Of a DNA stretch of 64,000 bases, positions 11,931-24,439 are shown in pieces. The position numbers were made by a program, and so were the translations under genes. The notes beneath the pieces were generated by a model. That model did no database searches. It was not told where the DNA came from and was given only the letters and a program-made list of their open reading frames with translations. The stretch lies in assembly GCA_034336665.1 (NCBI GenBank), contig CM067572.1:1233786-1297785 (forward strand). Reading direction: 5' to 3'. This DNA comes from Luscinia megarhynchos. Its lineage: Eukaryota > Chordata > Aves > Passeriformes > Turdidae. Each line of letters begins with the position of its first letter. Position 1 is the first letter of the stretch.

Positions 11931-12899
11931 TTTTTCCACTGCTCCGGCAGGAGGGTTCAGCCCCTCAAGCCCCAGGGCCAGGGGCACAGGGGGTCCCCAG
12001 CCGGGGCACCCAGGGACTTTGCCAACTTTTTGTGCTGCTGCGATTTGATTTTACGAGGAATGGAACCCCCTGGTTGAAAGCCCAGCCCCTCAAGGTCCCA
12101 GGAGAAGCTTGGGACACTGAGAATGCTGAATAAATCACAGCTGTGACAGTGACATGGCTTGAAATCCTCTTCACACCCCAGTAAAACTCAGAGAAACATG
12201 GGAAACCCTCAGCTGGTAACTAATTGTCGACTAACTGCTAAACCCCGGGTCTGGCTGCACAGATTATGACTCTTGGTGCCTTTCCAAACATTATTTTATT
12301 AATATGAATAATATATTAACTATTGAACAGTCTGGACTGCATCCAAACCACTCTGTTGTAAGTGCTTTGCTAAGACTTACCAAGGATATTTACTTCTCTA
12401 AACAACAGGCAACATTTGTATCGGTTTTGGTTTTATTATTGTTTTACTAAATAGTTGTGAGAGCACCAAGAGGGGGATCTGAAGATTTTTAAAACGGTTT
12501 GAAAGATAGTCCATAAAGTGCTTTACATCTTGGTGAGTTTAAAAGGTGAATTACTGTTCTTTAATTATTTAAAGAAAACCCTGCAGAATGCATTTTGAAA
12601 TGTATTTCCAGCTAAACACAGGATCCTGTCCTGGGCTCTCATCACCAGGGGATCACGTCAGGATGAATCACAGCAGTGTAATCGAGAGCAAAGCTGCCAA
12701 GGGAAGAGCTGCTCCCTGGGGACACCCAGCAGATACCTCTGTTCATTACCCTGTGCCCAGGTCACAGGCCAGGGATGGATCTGATTTAGATATGACTTAA
12801 AATTCAATTTCTCAAAGTTTACTTAAAATTACTGAGATCCACAAACGCTTTTATAGAGGGATGGGGCATTAAAGTGAGAGGGGTTCAGATCAGATGTGG
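11931..12899. other. Unique intergenic sequence
   Basis: No gene or repeat recognised. An AT-rich part at 12280-12560 has several ATTA cores but no stronger signal. Confidence 0.4.
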
Positions 12900-12904
12900 G
12901 ATTA

Positions 12905-13020
12905 GAAATCCTTTGTGGTGGAAGGTCCCAATGGAGCTGGGGCATCAGGAGCTGGACTCGGTGATCTTTGTGGGTCCCTTCAATCTCAGATCACTCTGTG
13001 ATTCTCTGATTCTGTGAACA
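12905..13020 (+). mobile_element. CR1 terminal fragment
   Basis: The blocks 'gagctggactcggtgatctt' and 'cactctgtgattctctgatt' are a CR1 3' terminus with its short octamer tail. Confidence 0.65.
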
Positions 13021-13049
13021 GGAAGGGATTGTTCCCTGGGAGGGTGGCA

Positions 13050-13240
13050 GGCCCTGGCACAGGTGCCCAGAGCAGCTGTGGCTGCCCCTGGATCCCTGGC
13101 AGTGCCCAAGGGCCAGGCTGGGCACTGGGGCTGGAGCAGCCTGGGACAGTGGGAGGTGTCCCTGCCATGGCAGGGGGGTGAAATGGGATGGTCTTTAAGG
13201 TCCCTTCCAACCCAAACCATTCTGGGATTAACAGATCCCT
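13050..13240 (+). mobile_element. CR1 3'-end fragment, passerine type
   Basis: The series 'agagcagctgtggctgcccc', 'tggatccctggcagtgccca', 'ctggagcagcctgggacag' and 'gtcccttccaacccaaacca' is the typical 3' end. Together with the preceding fragment this may be two nested or adjacent insertions. Confidence 0.88.
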
Positions 13241-13344
13241 CCCACACCTTGCAGGACTCAGGGATCACACAGCAACAGGAGAATATTCCATGAAAACAGA
13301 ACTGGCTGTGACAGGAATCCCTCTCTGAGTCTGCAGGGTGAGGA

Positions 13345-13792
13345 ACTTTGGGGATGGTTCCCACTTCACCCCGGGGATGGTTCCACATCACTTCCCAGGG
13401 ATGGCTCCCACATCACCTTGGGGATTGTTCCCACATCACCCCAGGGATGGTTCCACATCACTTTGGGGGATGGTTCCCACATCACCTTGGGGATGGTTCC
13501 CACATCACCTCAGGGATGTCTCCCACATCACCCCAGGGGTGGTTCCCACATCAGTTTGGGGATGGCTCCCACATCACCTCAGGGATGTTTCCCACATCAC
13601 CTTGGGGATGGTTCCCACATCACCCTCAGGGGTGACTCCCACATCACCCCAGGGATGGTTCCCACATCACTTTGGGGATCACTCCCACATCACTTTGGGG
13701 GTCACTCCCACATCACTTTGGGGATGTTTCCCACATCACTTTGGGGGATCACTCCCACATCACTTTGGGGGTGACTCCCACATCACCTCCCC
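13345..13792. repeat. Minisatellite, unit about 22 bp
   Basis: About 20 copies of a unit built on 'ggggatggttcccacatcac' with a variable 2-4 base junction. Variants have 'gtgactcccacatcac' towards the 3' end. All three forward frames stay open through it, which gives false proteins full of SHIT/PTSPWG motifs. Confidence 0.92.
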
Positions 13793-14769
13793 GTCACAGC
13801 TGGAGCAGTTTTGGTGTCCAGCTCGTTCCCTCCCCCAGGCTGGCTGTGACACGGGTGTGCCCAGCTCTGAGCATCCCTCGGGGTGACCCTGCTCTCTCTG
13901 CTCCCTGCACCCCCACGGATGCTCCATCCCACGGCTGCAGGGTGAGTTTAACCCTCACTGAGCCGCACAGACACAAAAGCCACCTCTCACTCATGAACCC
14001 TCCAACTCCCTCAGACTCACATTAACACTTCCCTAAGTGCAGTTTTCACCCAGCAGACCCTTCAGGAAGGTGCATTTTGCCCTCCAGCTCCAGTTCCTGC
14101 GTTTTTCTGCCTGGTGGGGAGATGCTGTTTGACCTTTCCCACCGGCTGGGGGCTGGGCTGGCAGGGGACAGTCCCCCACAGCAGGGTTAAGGCAGGAGCT
14201 GCCTGGCCAGCAGTGAGGATCCTCTTCCAGACAGCCCATCATCCACTAATGGGCCTGAAGACATTGCTGCCTCATCGGCAGGAGCGTAATGATCGCTGGG
14301 CAGGGAGAGACCCATTATCCATCATCCATCCTTCTCCTCTGGCTGATGATAATGATTTCTTAGTTCAACAGTGCTGCTCTGGGACTCGGTGCTTTGTGCA
14401 CGGCTGGGGTTTAATATCCTGATCAAGACAAATACAGATCGTGGCCGGGCCATGGGGCCACTGCAGAGGACAAAGCCAAAAGGGGCTCCCTGGAAAACTC
14501 AGAGGATGCACAAGAGCCTGAAAAAGCCTGGGAAGTGCCTGTCTGTGTTTTTTATGGTAAGGAGAAAGTCACTCCCTTCCCCCACAGTGCACAACTTTGA
14601 GGTGAGGATTTGTGCTTAAAGAACCCAATCAACAGGCCAAGAGAAAGCTCTGGAAAATGTATTTTTACTTCTCTCCAGTTATTCCCCAACTCAGATCACT
14701 CCATATCATTGATTGAATATCGTCATTTCAATAATTACAACTCATGGATTTAAACAAAGAGTGTGTTTA
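13793..14769. other. Unique intergenic sequence
   Basis: No gene or repeat recognised. Confidence 0.4.
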
Positions 14770-14774
14770 AATTG

Positions 14775-14965
14775 GGTATTGGGAAGGAATGGAGGGTGGG
14801 GAGGCCATGGAATGGAATTCCCAGAGCAGCTGTGGCTGCCCCTGGATCCCTGTCCAAGGCCAGCTGGACACTGGGGCTGGAGCAGCCTGGGATGGTGGGA
14901 GATGTCCCCATGGCAGGGGTGAATGGGATGATTTTTAAGGTCCCTTCCCACCCAAACCACGTGGA
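14775..14965 (+). mobile_element. CR1 3'-end fragment, passerine type
   Basis: 'gaattcccagagcagctgtg', 'tggatccctgtccaaggcc', 'ctggagcagcctgggatggt' and 'gtcccttcccacccaaacca' in order, plus orientation. Confidence 0.85.
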
Positions 14966-17559
14966 GCATTGCTGGTGCCCATGTCACAGTGATGCTGAGC
15001 CACTGTCCCCTGTGCCAGCCCAGCAGCTGCACTCCCCTGGCAGGGAGAGGGTGAAACCCTCTCACCACACCCTCCCTGCCACTCTCAGCAACTTCAACTC
15101 CAATAAAGGCTGCTCAGAAGAAACACAATAGCGAGAGCGGAGCCGCCGCTGGAAATTAAATCTGAAAGACGAGTATTTATTCTTGTCGGGGCTCCTCCAG
15201 GAGCACGGGCACACGGGCAGCATGTTAAACACTGCTCAGGTTCAGCCAGACAAATGTCCAGGCAGCTCTGCTGCAATATCCATTTGAAAGGAGCTTAGTG
15301 CCACGAGCCTTTCATCTCAATATTCCTGAGGCCGGATTTGAAAGTGCTTAAGGTTAAATATTGCTCACTCTTGGAAAGAACAGCTCCATCTGTCTCATAA
15401 AAAAAAATAAAAAAGCTTTCAGTCCTGGAGGTGCTCAGGGAAACTCACCCATGAACATGGTCAGGAGGGGATGCAGAGAGAAAAACTCCTCTAGGCTCTG
15501 TCCCAGGAGTAATTAGCCCCTCAAATTCAGCAGGGATTAAGCCAAAAAGCCCCATATACAAAATAAAACCCGTATTTTCTGTGGGATGAGTGAGCACGAC
15601 TCTGCCCGAACCAGCGCTGCACAGCTGGATCCTCACATCTGGGCATCCTGAAGAGTGAGGAAAGGAGAAAAGTTCCAGCAAACCCATCTGAGCCTGAAGG
15701 GCCCCAGAAGGGCTCTCCTGACGTGGTCCCTGGCCTCAGGACAGAGCCTCTGGGTGCTCCTGCCTGACTGGAAGCTGCCACAGCATCTCAGAGACACCAA
15801 GAGACTCTCGGGCTGCTAAATGCCCAAGTCACTTTTGAAAACCGGATTTAAGCAGCTGGTTTTGAACATTTGTGGTAAAAGAGAGACCCGAAATAGCATT
15901 GTGTGATTTGGGGTGAAGTGCCCCGAGGCCTGGTGATAATAATTGTAGTACTCTTTAAAAAGAAAAATGACATTTTTTTCACGGCGGTGAAAGCCGCTGA
16001 CGACATCCCCGGGGAGCTGGGGAAGCTTTGGAGAGGAGGAATTGTGTCTTTTCAGAGGCTGACAAATGACAGGGCTCAGCAGCCTGGAACGTGTCTCCTG
16101 CAGTCCTGGATCAGAGGGACGGTGACACTGCCCTGGGTGTGAGATCCCGTCCAGCAGCTGGGACCCAGCTGGGTGCTCCAGGCAATCTGCTGGGAAGCTC
16201 TGCTTTAGGAATCGCTCCCTGCTCGTCCCCTGGGGTCCTGCTGCAGGATGGGAAGTGTGGCTGGTTCTCCTCCCAGCTGTGAATTTTCCTGAGTTGTCCC
16301 AAGCCCAGGAGGGGAGGCCTGAAAGGTCCCAATCCCTGCTGCTGATGGGTCTGTCTCAATAAAACTGATCCCAAGGTTAAGCTGTGTTTAAATGGCTCCT
16401 CATTTTAATGAAAAACACTTCATTGTGCAGATTCTCCTCCTTCCCACCACCATCCTCGTTCCTGCTGCATTTCCCTGCTCTGCTCAGCCCCCAACATGAC
16501 CTGGGGTCTTTTTAACCCCCCCAAATTCCAGTTTAATGATTGACTGGGAAGGTGGTGCCACACTGGTCACTCCACGTTGCCAGGAGAGGCTTCCAAGGAA
16601 AACTGACTTTTAATGTATTGATCGCTGCTATTTGATTACACTGGGAAAAAGGTCGGAGAGAAAATGCCAATAACGGTGCAAAACTTGAAAGCAAATTAAT
16701 GTTTTTCCATCGTCGCCCTCCAGCCCCGCAGAGCAGCAGGAAGCAGAGACTTGCACAGAGGTTTTGTGGTGAGATCTTCTCCTTCCCACTGCAGGTGAAG
16801 CAGGGAAAGATGTGAGGTCTTGTCCTGATTAAATGGCCCAAATCTGTGCCCCAAGGTCACACCACTGAGACGTGGGTGCAGGGACAGCTCCTCAATCCCA
16901 TGGACACAGGAAAAAGGGCACCAGGAACCCACAACAAAGACACTTTTTCAAAGCACTGGGTTTAAAAGAAGGGCTCTGGTGTTTTAAGTGACTCAGGGAG
17001 GACAAGAACCCCATAAAATCCAGAGGCACCTGCACCAGGGATATCCTTTGGCAGAAAGATTTTCCTGGATTGGGATGTTCAGGAGCCATTGCCAGCCCAC
17101 ACTTGCCCAAAGGGGCTCTGTGGTGTGGGTGAAAAACAAACCCAGCCAGGAGGACCAATGAGAGATCTCACAGAAACACACAAAAGGGACCCAATCAATA
17201 CCAATAAACTCCTTCAGATGGTGATTAATTAATAGCAATTAATTTTGAAAAGAAGAGGATATTGACTTAAATTGACAGAGGGGCTAACCTTTGAGCAATT
17301 CAGAGAAAATGTCTTTAAAGCACAGTGATTAAGTTGTAGAAAGTAATAAAAGGGCTACACTGCCTCCAGGATGAGCTGAACCCAGCTTGGGAGCAGTGTC
17401 AGGAGAGCTCTAATTAGACACTGGAGTTTGATAAGGTAAATTGATTGGCTTGCCTCTGCCAGGTGGGATTTAAAGAGTCACCTCAGTTGGGAATGTGTCC
17501 TTCCTACCAAGAGAGCCAAATTCTGGCAGATCATTAAAAAATGCCAGAAGATTTTCAGG
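14966..17559. other. Unique intergenic sequence
   Basis: About 2.6 kb without a recognisable gene, transposon or tandem array. The open frames here lack protein character. Confidence 0.4.
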
Positions 17560-17564
17560 CTGGA

Positions 17565-17665
17565 TGTGCTGCAGCAAGGGAGGCTCCGTGGTGTCCTGCC
17601 CAGGGCTGGAATGAGATGGTTCCTCCCAACCCAAAGCATTCCATGGGTTTATGATCTGTGACACT
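17565..17665 (+). mobile_element. Degraded CR1 3' end
   Basis: 'cagggctggaatgagatgg', 'cctcccaacccaaagcattc' and 'tttatgatctgtg' match the last ~90 bp of CR1. Confidence 0.55.
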
Positions 17666-17783
17666 TCACCTCCTCAGAGGTCACAACTGTTCCAAAACCT
17701 CTTTATTTATGGGAGAACAAACGTCCAAATGTCCCCAGATCATCCAGGCCCTGCTGCTGGGATAGGGGTTGGTGCTTTCCTGG

Positions 17784-18851
17784 TGTCCTGATTTGAAGGA
17801 CAGGTGTCTGCCAATAAAGGCAGGAGCTTCTCTTTGAAATGGAGAATATAAACCCCCTCCCTCCGAATTATTATAATTTTGAAATTAAGGGGCTCTCAGG
17901 CAAAGATATGGGAATTAGGAATATCAGTTAAAATTAAAATAGAAATGCAGTATTACACAGAACAATCCCAAAGCACTGCCAGAGTCAGAATCCAAGCTGA
18001 CACCCGTCAGTCAGGCAGGGTGCTGGCAGCAGTCCCATTCAATGGTGGCTGCATCCTCCTGCAGTGGCAGATGTGGTTCAGCTGGAGCAGTGCTCCTGGA
18101 GAAGGGGCAGTTTCCTCTGAAGCTCTAGGGATGATGTGGAAAGGTCTGGTTTTCCTCTGGAATCCAGTGAGAAGAAGGTGCCTTGGTGTCCAAACTCTCA
18201 GTTTTTATCTGGGTAGGAAAGGCTTGGCTCCTCCCCTGGCTGGAGCATCTCCCAGTGGGATGATGTAATTTTATCAGCCATGCCCTGGGACTCACTGGCC
18301 ATGAACAGGAGATATCTCCTGGAGGGAGGATGGGCTGTGGAAAGATAAAGATGATTGCCCCAGCTGGTTTTTAACAATGGCCCATTAACAGGAGATATTC
18401 CCACAGAGATGAGGATCACTGCCACACCCAGTTTTTAACAATGGCCCCTTAACAGGAGATATTCCCACAGAGATGAGGATCACTGCCACACCCAGTTTTT
18501 AACAATGGCTCCCTTAACAGGAGACGTTACCACAGCGATAAGGGTCACTGCCACACCCAGTTTTTAACAATGGCCCATTGGCAGGAGATATCTCCACAGA
18601 CATAAGGGTCACTGCCACACCCGGTTTTTAACAATGGCCCATTAACAGGAGATTTTCCCGCAGAGATGAGGATCACTGCCACACCCATTTTTTAACAATG
18701 GCCGATTAACAGGAGATATCTCCTGGAGGGAGGATGGGCTGTGGGAAAGATAAAGATGATTGCCCCAGCTGGTTTAAAGATGGCCCATTAGCAGATAATA
18801 TGTGCCAGGAGATAAGGGTCACTGCCCCACCTGGTTTAACAGATGGGGACA
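17784..18851 (-). mobile_element. ERV LTR (inverted) related to the LTR at 33.5 kb
   Basis: The reverse complement shares long blocks with the solo LTR at 33548-34139: 'atctgttaaaccagg', 'aacaggagatatctcctgg', 'gggctgtgg...gataaagatg', 'cagttttatc'-type TATA (minus 'gataaaaactgagagt') and 'actggattccagaggaa'. Its U5-like end is longer and different from that copy, so it may be a related subfamily. Ends are placed at TGT/ACA but the flanks (cctgg versus gaatt) do not match, so boundaries are uncertain. No viral gene is present. Confidence 0.6.
18373..18745 (-). repeat. 64-bp tandem array inside the LTR
   Basis: The motif 'aacaatggc' recurs at 18373, 18437, 18501, 18566, 18630 and 18693, a period of about 64 bp (six units). 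Each unit contains 'aacaggagat', 'ccacagagat' and 'cactgccacaccc'. The sister LTR at 33.5 kb has only two such units, so the array expanded or contracted inside the LTR U3. Confidence 0.88.
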
Positions 18852-21800
18852 GAATTCACATTTCTGATCACACCCTGCATTGCAACCCAAGACACCTGGG
18901 AAACATTCCTGCAGGTTTCCCCATTCCTCAGAAGGTTTTGGCACCTTTTCCTTCTGATCCAGGCACAGGCATTGCTGTCTTTGAGTGAGCAAAGCTCCAG
19001 AGTCAAACCTGGGTTAGGCTGGGGGTGAAATAAATTGTCAGCTGATGTTACAGACATGAGGCCTAAACTCCGCTCTGACAATTTGCTGATAATTAATTAC
19101 GAGTAATTGGTTGTTGTGGGGCTGCATGTGGTGATGGCAAGTGGGCAAAGCCCGTGGCTACAGCAGACATGAGTCAGACTTGGTTTTTGGGCTTCTCGTT
19201 TTCCTGGGAATGTAAATTATTGGAACACTCCTGGAAACGAGACAGGGACATCTGGTAGCTCTTTGTGGCAGGATCAGGAGACACAACAGCTCAGCAGGTC
19301 AAAATTGTCTTCTGAAGGCCTTAATTTCTTCTCCCTTTTCTTCCTCGACATCCTGAAGTCCTGGCAGATCATTTGAAGAGAGTCCTAACCATAATCAAGC
19401 AAAACCAATTTCCCAACCTTCATAAAATGCATCCCCCAGAATGACCCTCCATCACAACAGGATGCTCAGAAATTCCTGAAATCTGCTCCTGCTGGGAGCT
19501 CCCCCCAGGCAGGAGAGCCCAGCTGTGGGTTTTCCAAGGAAGAGGCTGTTTCTTTTTTAAATAACTTTGCTCTACCTTTATTCTTGAGTGGAACGAGGAT
19601 TCAGGAGCTGAAGGAAATGAGGAATCACAGCTACGTTGTTTGGGATGCAGCACGTGGCCTTGAGAATTACCTGATCACTCCGTGGGTTTGGAAAAATCAT
19701 CTCATTCCCCAAAATGTGCCATTTTTAGCTGGTTTTTACAGGTCTGGTGAGCATCTTCAGAGCAGGCACAGATCATCAAAACCTGATTTCATAAACCCTT
19801 AAAAACAGAGGCATCCTAGAAACCTTCTCAGCTGCTTTTGAAACAGCTCTTTTAAATGTCAGCGGATGAAAACATCATCCAGCAACAGGGAGCTGGGCCC
19901 TGTTTTGAAAAACAAATAGCAGTGATTGGATTCAGCTGTGCAACAATGGGAAAATGCTGGAGAAGCCCAGGCAGGGCTTCACCCCCCGAACTTCCCGGGG
20001 CCCAAGAGGTGCCAGAGCCTCGTGGGGACCCCCCTTGTCATCCCTGGCCTGGGCAGAATGGAGCCATTGTTGTTGGCAGGGGTTTGGGGAGGTTCCCACG
20101 GCGTGGTGGAGTTTCTCCCTCCGAGCTGAGAGGTTGAGGACAGCCCTGTCTGCAACAGCAAATAATTATCGAGGCTCAGGACCTAAAGTGACCTTGCAGA
20201 AAGCAAAAAAATTGTTATGGCAAGGGAGAAAAACCCACCCCCAGAGGGTCTATTGTTAGTGGCTGGCACAGTTATAAAGTTCACAATTGGTAACTTATTT
20301 AAAGGTTATTTTTCCTCGGATTTTTTTTGTGCTTTGTGCAAATCTGACTTGAAAGGAATGCCATTCTCTCCCAACGCTGGTGTTTGCAGCCATGAGCAGC
20401 CCCTAAACTTGTGTTTCAGCACTGAAGACAATTGCAGGAGCAGATCCAGATTCTTGATAGGACTTTTTAAAAACAAATAAACATCCCCCAGTGGGATTTG
20501 CAGCCCGTGGCTGCAGGGCCACGCTGATGAGTGGGAGCTGGAAAAGCTCATTTCTCAGGGCTCACCAAGGCACAGAAGGAACCAAACCAGTTCTTGGCTG
20601 TTCCAGCAGAGAGTGAGAGAAGAAAACCAACGAGATGAGATGAGGTTTTCAGATTTCTCTCAATATTATTAATCCACAATGCTGCCTTTTAGCACTGCTG
20701 ACCAACATTTTAATGCAATTTTCGCTGGCGCTGCTCCCGACGGCTGGGCAGCGATTACAGGCTGATTTTGGCGTTGGATTTTCACACATTAGCGGGTGAG
20801 GACAATGCTGCATCCCCTGGAGTCAGCCAGGAGGCTCCTCCTCACTCTGGAGGAACCAGAGTGAGACCTCAGCAAACCCCCAGTGAGCCCCTTCCAGTGT
20901 GGTGGAGCCCTGAGCCATGAAAATTAAGAAATAAATAAATAAAAAAAAAAAAATAAGCCAGTTGGAACAACAGAACATTGGACTGTTCTAAATGTCAGTT
21001 TATCTCTGGTTTAAATATCAGCCTAATTCAATTTTCAGTGTCAGGGCCTGATTCTCCTCCAGGTCACACAGGACTGGTGTGGGCTCCCCTCCCTGCAGAG
21101 CCCAGGGATGCTCAGCCTCGCCCTCCAAGGGGGCTCAGAGCCTCCCAAAACCAGCCAGCAGCAGCCTGGCTCCCCCTAAAACTGGGAGGAAAGGAGATGT
21201 CAGATGTGGGGCAGAATAGAGGATCTCATGGATGGGACCCCCTGAAGTTGTGACCACAAAGGACAAGTCTGCTCCTTTTCTCTGCTGGCTCCCAGAAAGC
21301 CTCAGGAGCACTTTGGATAGAAAGCCATGGATTTTTGGGGTCAATACTTGCAGCAAAGGGACTTTTATAATAATATTTTACTGGCTGTAGCATGCCTGGT
21401 ATTACACGGGGAAGAACAAGATAGGAAACACATGTGCAGATATTATTTGCTGCAGAAGTTAAATTCCATCAAAGACCACAGAAATATCTACATTTCTAGC
21501 TTGTAATGAAAAACCAAGTTGTAATTATGGATTTGCAGAGGTGGGAGCACAATACCAGCACGGCATTTATAAAAAAAAATCAATTCCCAATCCTGGAGCC
21601 CCCAGTCAGAGTGAATCTCAGAAATACAGGGACACCTCCTTTCATAAAGCTGCTGCAGCATGTCCAAAATCCCTTTTCCTTTATGACCCAGCTCATGCAC
21701 AAAGTTTAATAACGTGGTGTTTGCTTTACCAAAGGCACTGAGTGCACAGATGTGGAGGGAGGAAGGGAGAATGTCTCAGGCAGGGGGAAGATGCTCAGCT

Positions 21801-22050
21801 GCACCATGGAGAGCAGTGAGGTGGGATGTGGCTGCCCAGCAGAGCTGCAGAATGAAATCCTTGATTTCAGTCCTTGATTGAGGCACTCACCTGAGCCCTT
21901 GAGAGGTGAGATCTTGTCTTGCTGAGGAGTCAGGGTGTTGGAGCCCAGAAATCTGGGATTTTTGAGCTTTCCTTGCTTTCTGGCACTGACCCCCAGGAGA
22001 GCACTGCTTTGGACTTGAGGCCTTGGGGAAATGGAGAAATCACTCAAATT
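18852..22050. other. Unique intergenic sequence
   Basis: About 3.2 kb with no gene or transposon recognised. There is a short A-rich simple repeat at 20925-20955. Confidence 0.4.
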
Positions 22051-22069
22051 TCAGTGATGGAGTTAAAAT

Positions 22070-22436
22070 CATGAGTGTGTAGTTAAATAGAAGTGTGTGA
22101 TTTCACATGGGAAGGGTTTGGAATTTAGTGTTTTTAGAATACAGTAATGGGTATGGGACAAGGTGGAGGTTCTTGGGCATTGACTCTTTCTTTTCATAAT
22201 TTCAGGCAGTAGTTTTTAGTATTTAGTGCTGCACTGCAGGTCAAAAATGTTTAGTTATTGGGTCAAAAGTATAAATAATATCAATGTTAACTTTTAATTA
22301 AATAGCTGGTCTTTATAAGACCTTGTAACTAACAAGATACACTCTCCATTTTCTCACTTTTGACTTATAAACTAAAAGTACTAAAGAACTCTCTGTACTA
22401 TAAATAAGAATTAATAAACAACTAAGCCCAAACATG
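22070..22436 (+). mobile_element. Possible LTR remnant
   Basis: AT-rich sequence with 'gtataaataatatcaat', 'ctttataagacc' and a distal 'gaattaataaacaactaag' poly(A)-like motif just before a CCCAAACA end. The layout recalls an LTR, but no target-site duplication fits exactly. It could simply be AT-rich unique DNA. Confidence 0.3.
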
Positions 22437-22529
22437 AAAAAAAGAAAACAAGCCACTAATAAAACAGTAATGCTGTATCAGGGATGGGTTGGGAAGAGGC
22501 CAAGTGAGCATCCAAGGGATCCCAGCACA

Positions 22530-22680
22530 GGGACCATGATGGAGTCACCATCCCTGGATGTTTAATGTTTATTATGTTTAAAAACAGACTGGATGTGGCA
22601 CTGGGTGCCATGGGTTAGTTGAGGTGTTGGGGCTGGGTTTGACTTGATGATCTTGAAGATCTCTTCCAACCCAAAATTCT
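22530..22680 (+). mobile_element. CR1 3'-end fragment that seeds the next array
   Basis: 'gatggagtcaccatccctgg', 'actggatgtggcactgggtg', 'gacttgatgatcttgaagat' and 'ctcttccaacccaaaattct' are consecutive blocks of the CR1 3' end. The element runs without a break into the 8-9 bp array that follows. Confidence 0.85.
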
Positions 22681-23516
22681 GTGATTCTGTGATTTCTGTG
22701 ATTTCTGTGATTTCTGTGATTCTGTGAATTCTGTGATTCTGAGATTCTGTGATTCTGAGATTCTGTGAATTCTGTGATTCTGTGATTTCTGTGATTCTGT
22801 GAATTCTGTGATTTCTGTGATTTCTGTGATTCTGTGATTCTGAGAATTCTGTGATTTCTGTGATTTCTGTGATTTCTGTGATTCTGTGAATTCTGTATTC
22901 TGAGATTCTGTGATTCTGTGATTCTGAGAATTCTGTGATTCTGTGATTCTGTGAATTTTGTGAATTCTGTGAATTCTGTGATTCTAAGATTCTGTGATTT
23001 CTGTGATTTCTGTGATTTCTGTGATTCTGTGATTCTGAGAATTCTGTGATTCTGTGATTCTGTGATTCTGTGATTCTGTGAATTCTGTGAATTCTGTGAT
23101 TTCTGTGATTCTGTGATTCTGTGAATTCTGTATTCTGAGAATTCTGTGATTCTGTGATTCTGTGATTCTGTGATTCTGTGAATTCTGTGAATTCTGTGAT
23201 TTCTGTGATTCTGAGATTCTGTGATTTCTGTGATTTCTGTGATTTCTGTGATTCTGTGATTCTGTGATTCTGAGAATTCTGTGATTCTGTGATTCTGTGA
23301 TTCTGTGAATTCTGTGAATTCTGTGATTTCTGTGATTCTGTGATTCTGTGATTCTGTGATTCTGAGAATTCTGTGATTCTGTGATTCTGTGATTCTGTGA
23401 ATTCTGTGAATTCTGTGATTTCTGTGATTCTGTGATTCTGTGATTCTGAGAATTCTGTGATTCTGTGATTCTGTGAATTTTGTGAATTCTGTGATTCTGT
23501 GATTCTGTGAATTCTC
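22676..23516 (+). repeat. Expanded CR1 tail: (ATTCTGTG)-type array of about 840 bp
   Basis: This is the natural terminal octamer of CR1, here expanded to about 100 units of 8-9 bp ('gattctgt', 'gatttctgt', 'gaattctgt', 'gattctga'). Higher-order blocks recur, for example 'gattctgagaattctgtgat'. The frames through it (up to 388 codons on the minus strand, rich in SQNHRITE) are artefacts of a repeat unit without stops. Confidence 0.93.
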
Positions 23517-24439
23517 CAAAGCCAGCAAAGTCCAGAGCCCAGGAAGTGGCTCCTGTGGCTGGGAGCTCCTGTTGGATGGCATTCACCCTTCAAACAGCAT
23601 TTTGCACTCCCTTGGGGATGGAGGGATTTGATGCAGCTGCTCTGGTGGCCAGGGGAGCTCAGGAGCTTCTCCAGCCCTTTGGTGCTTTCTCCTGCACTGG
23701 GAAGGTGCAAACGCCCTCCTGGCATCACCCGGGGGGGCTGAGGTGTTCACACACCTCTCCCATCACCCATTTGGGAGAAATCCCACTGCCTAGTGTGGGT
23801 TTTCCTGAGAGAACCCTGGGGCTGCACCTGCCAGCAGTGATGACCCCCAAACTCTGCATTTGACAGCCCAGACATTGTCAGAAATACTTTCAAAAAAGTT
23901 CAAATGAAGAGAGATGAGTTTTGCACTGCTCAGTCCGAGGCAGCAGAACTAAGAATAACTAAAATAAACTCAACTAATGAGCAAAAAAATCCCTGCCTAT
24001 GGATGTGTCCAGCGGTGGTGACAACTCTTTATTGATTAGGTTGAACAAGATTGCTCTCTAATTATGTGACCCACTGATGCTCTAAAAATCTTGGCAAAAC
24101 CTCAAAGTTGGAGCTATGAGTCCAGTTATTAAACAAGGTTTTAGCCCTGGGTTTCCCTTTAATCAATCACAGCAATGTGGTTGAAAGGACTCATGGAGCA
24201 CATTTTGTTTTTCCCCCCTTTTGCAGGAGTTGGGTGGCAGAGGAGCTGGCACAGCCTGCAGACCACCACGGCTGCTCCAGGAGTTATAAGGAGCTAAATT
24301 TCCAAACTGCAGCCACCTCCTCGAGTGGTGTCACCCTACAGGCCTTAGGGGAGAGCATTTTAATAATGAAAACCTTAAAAATTATAGATCTGTACGGGTC
24401 AAATAAGCTGTCACACCTTCAATGAAGATAACAGATCTG
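23517..24439. other. Unique intergenic sequence
   Basis: No gene or repeat recognised. Confidence 0.4.

Noticed and set aside
13338..14025. Overlapping plus-strand frames with PTSPWG repeats
   Set aside because: Products of the 22-bp array; three frames are open at once.
22562..23728. Minus-strand frame of 388 codons rich in SQNHRITE
   Set aside because: It is the reverse complement of the expanded CR1 tail, with no start context or homology.
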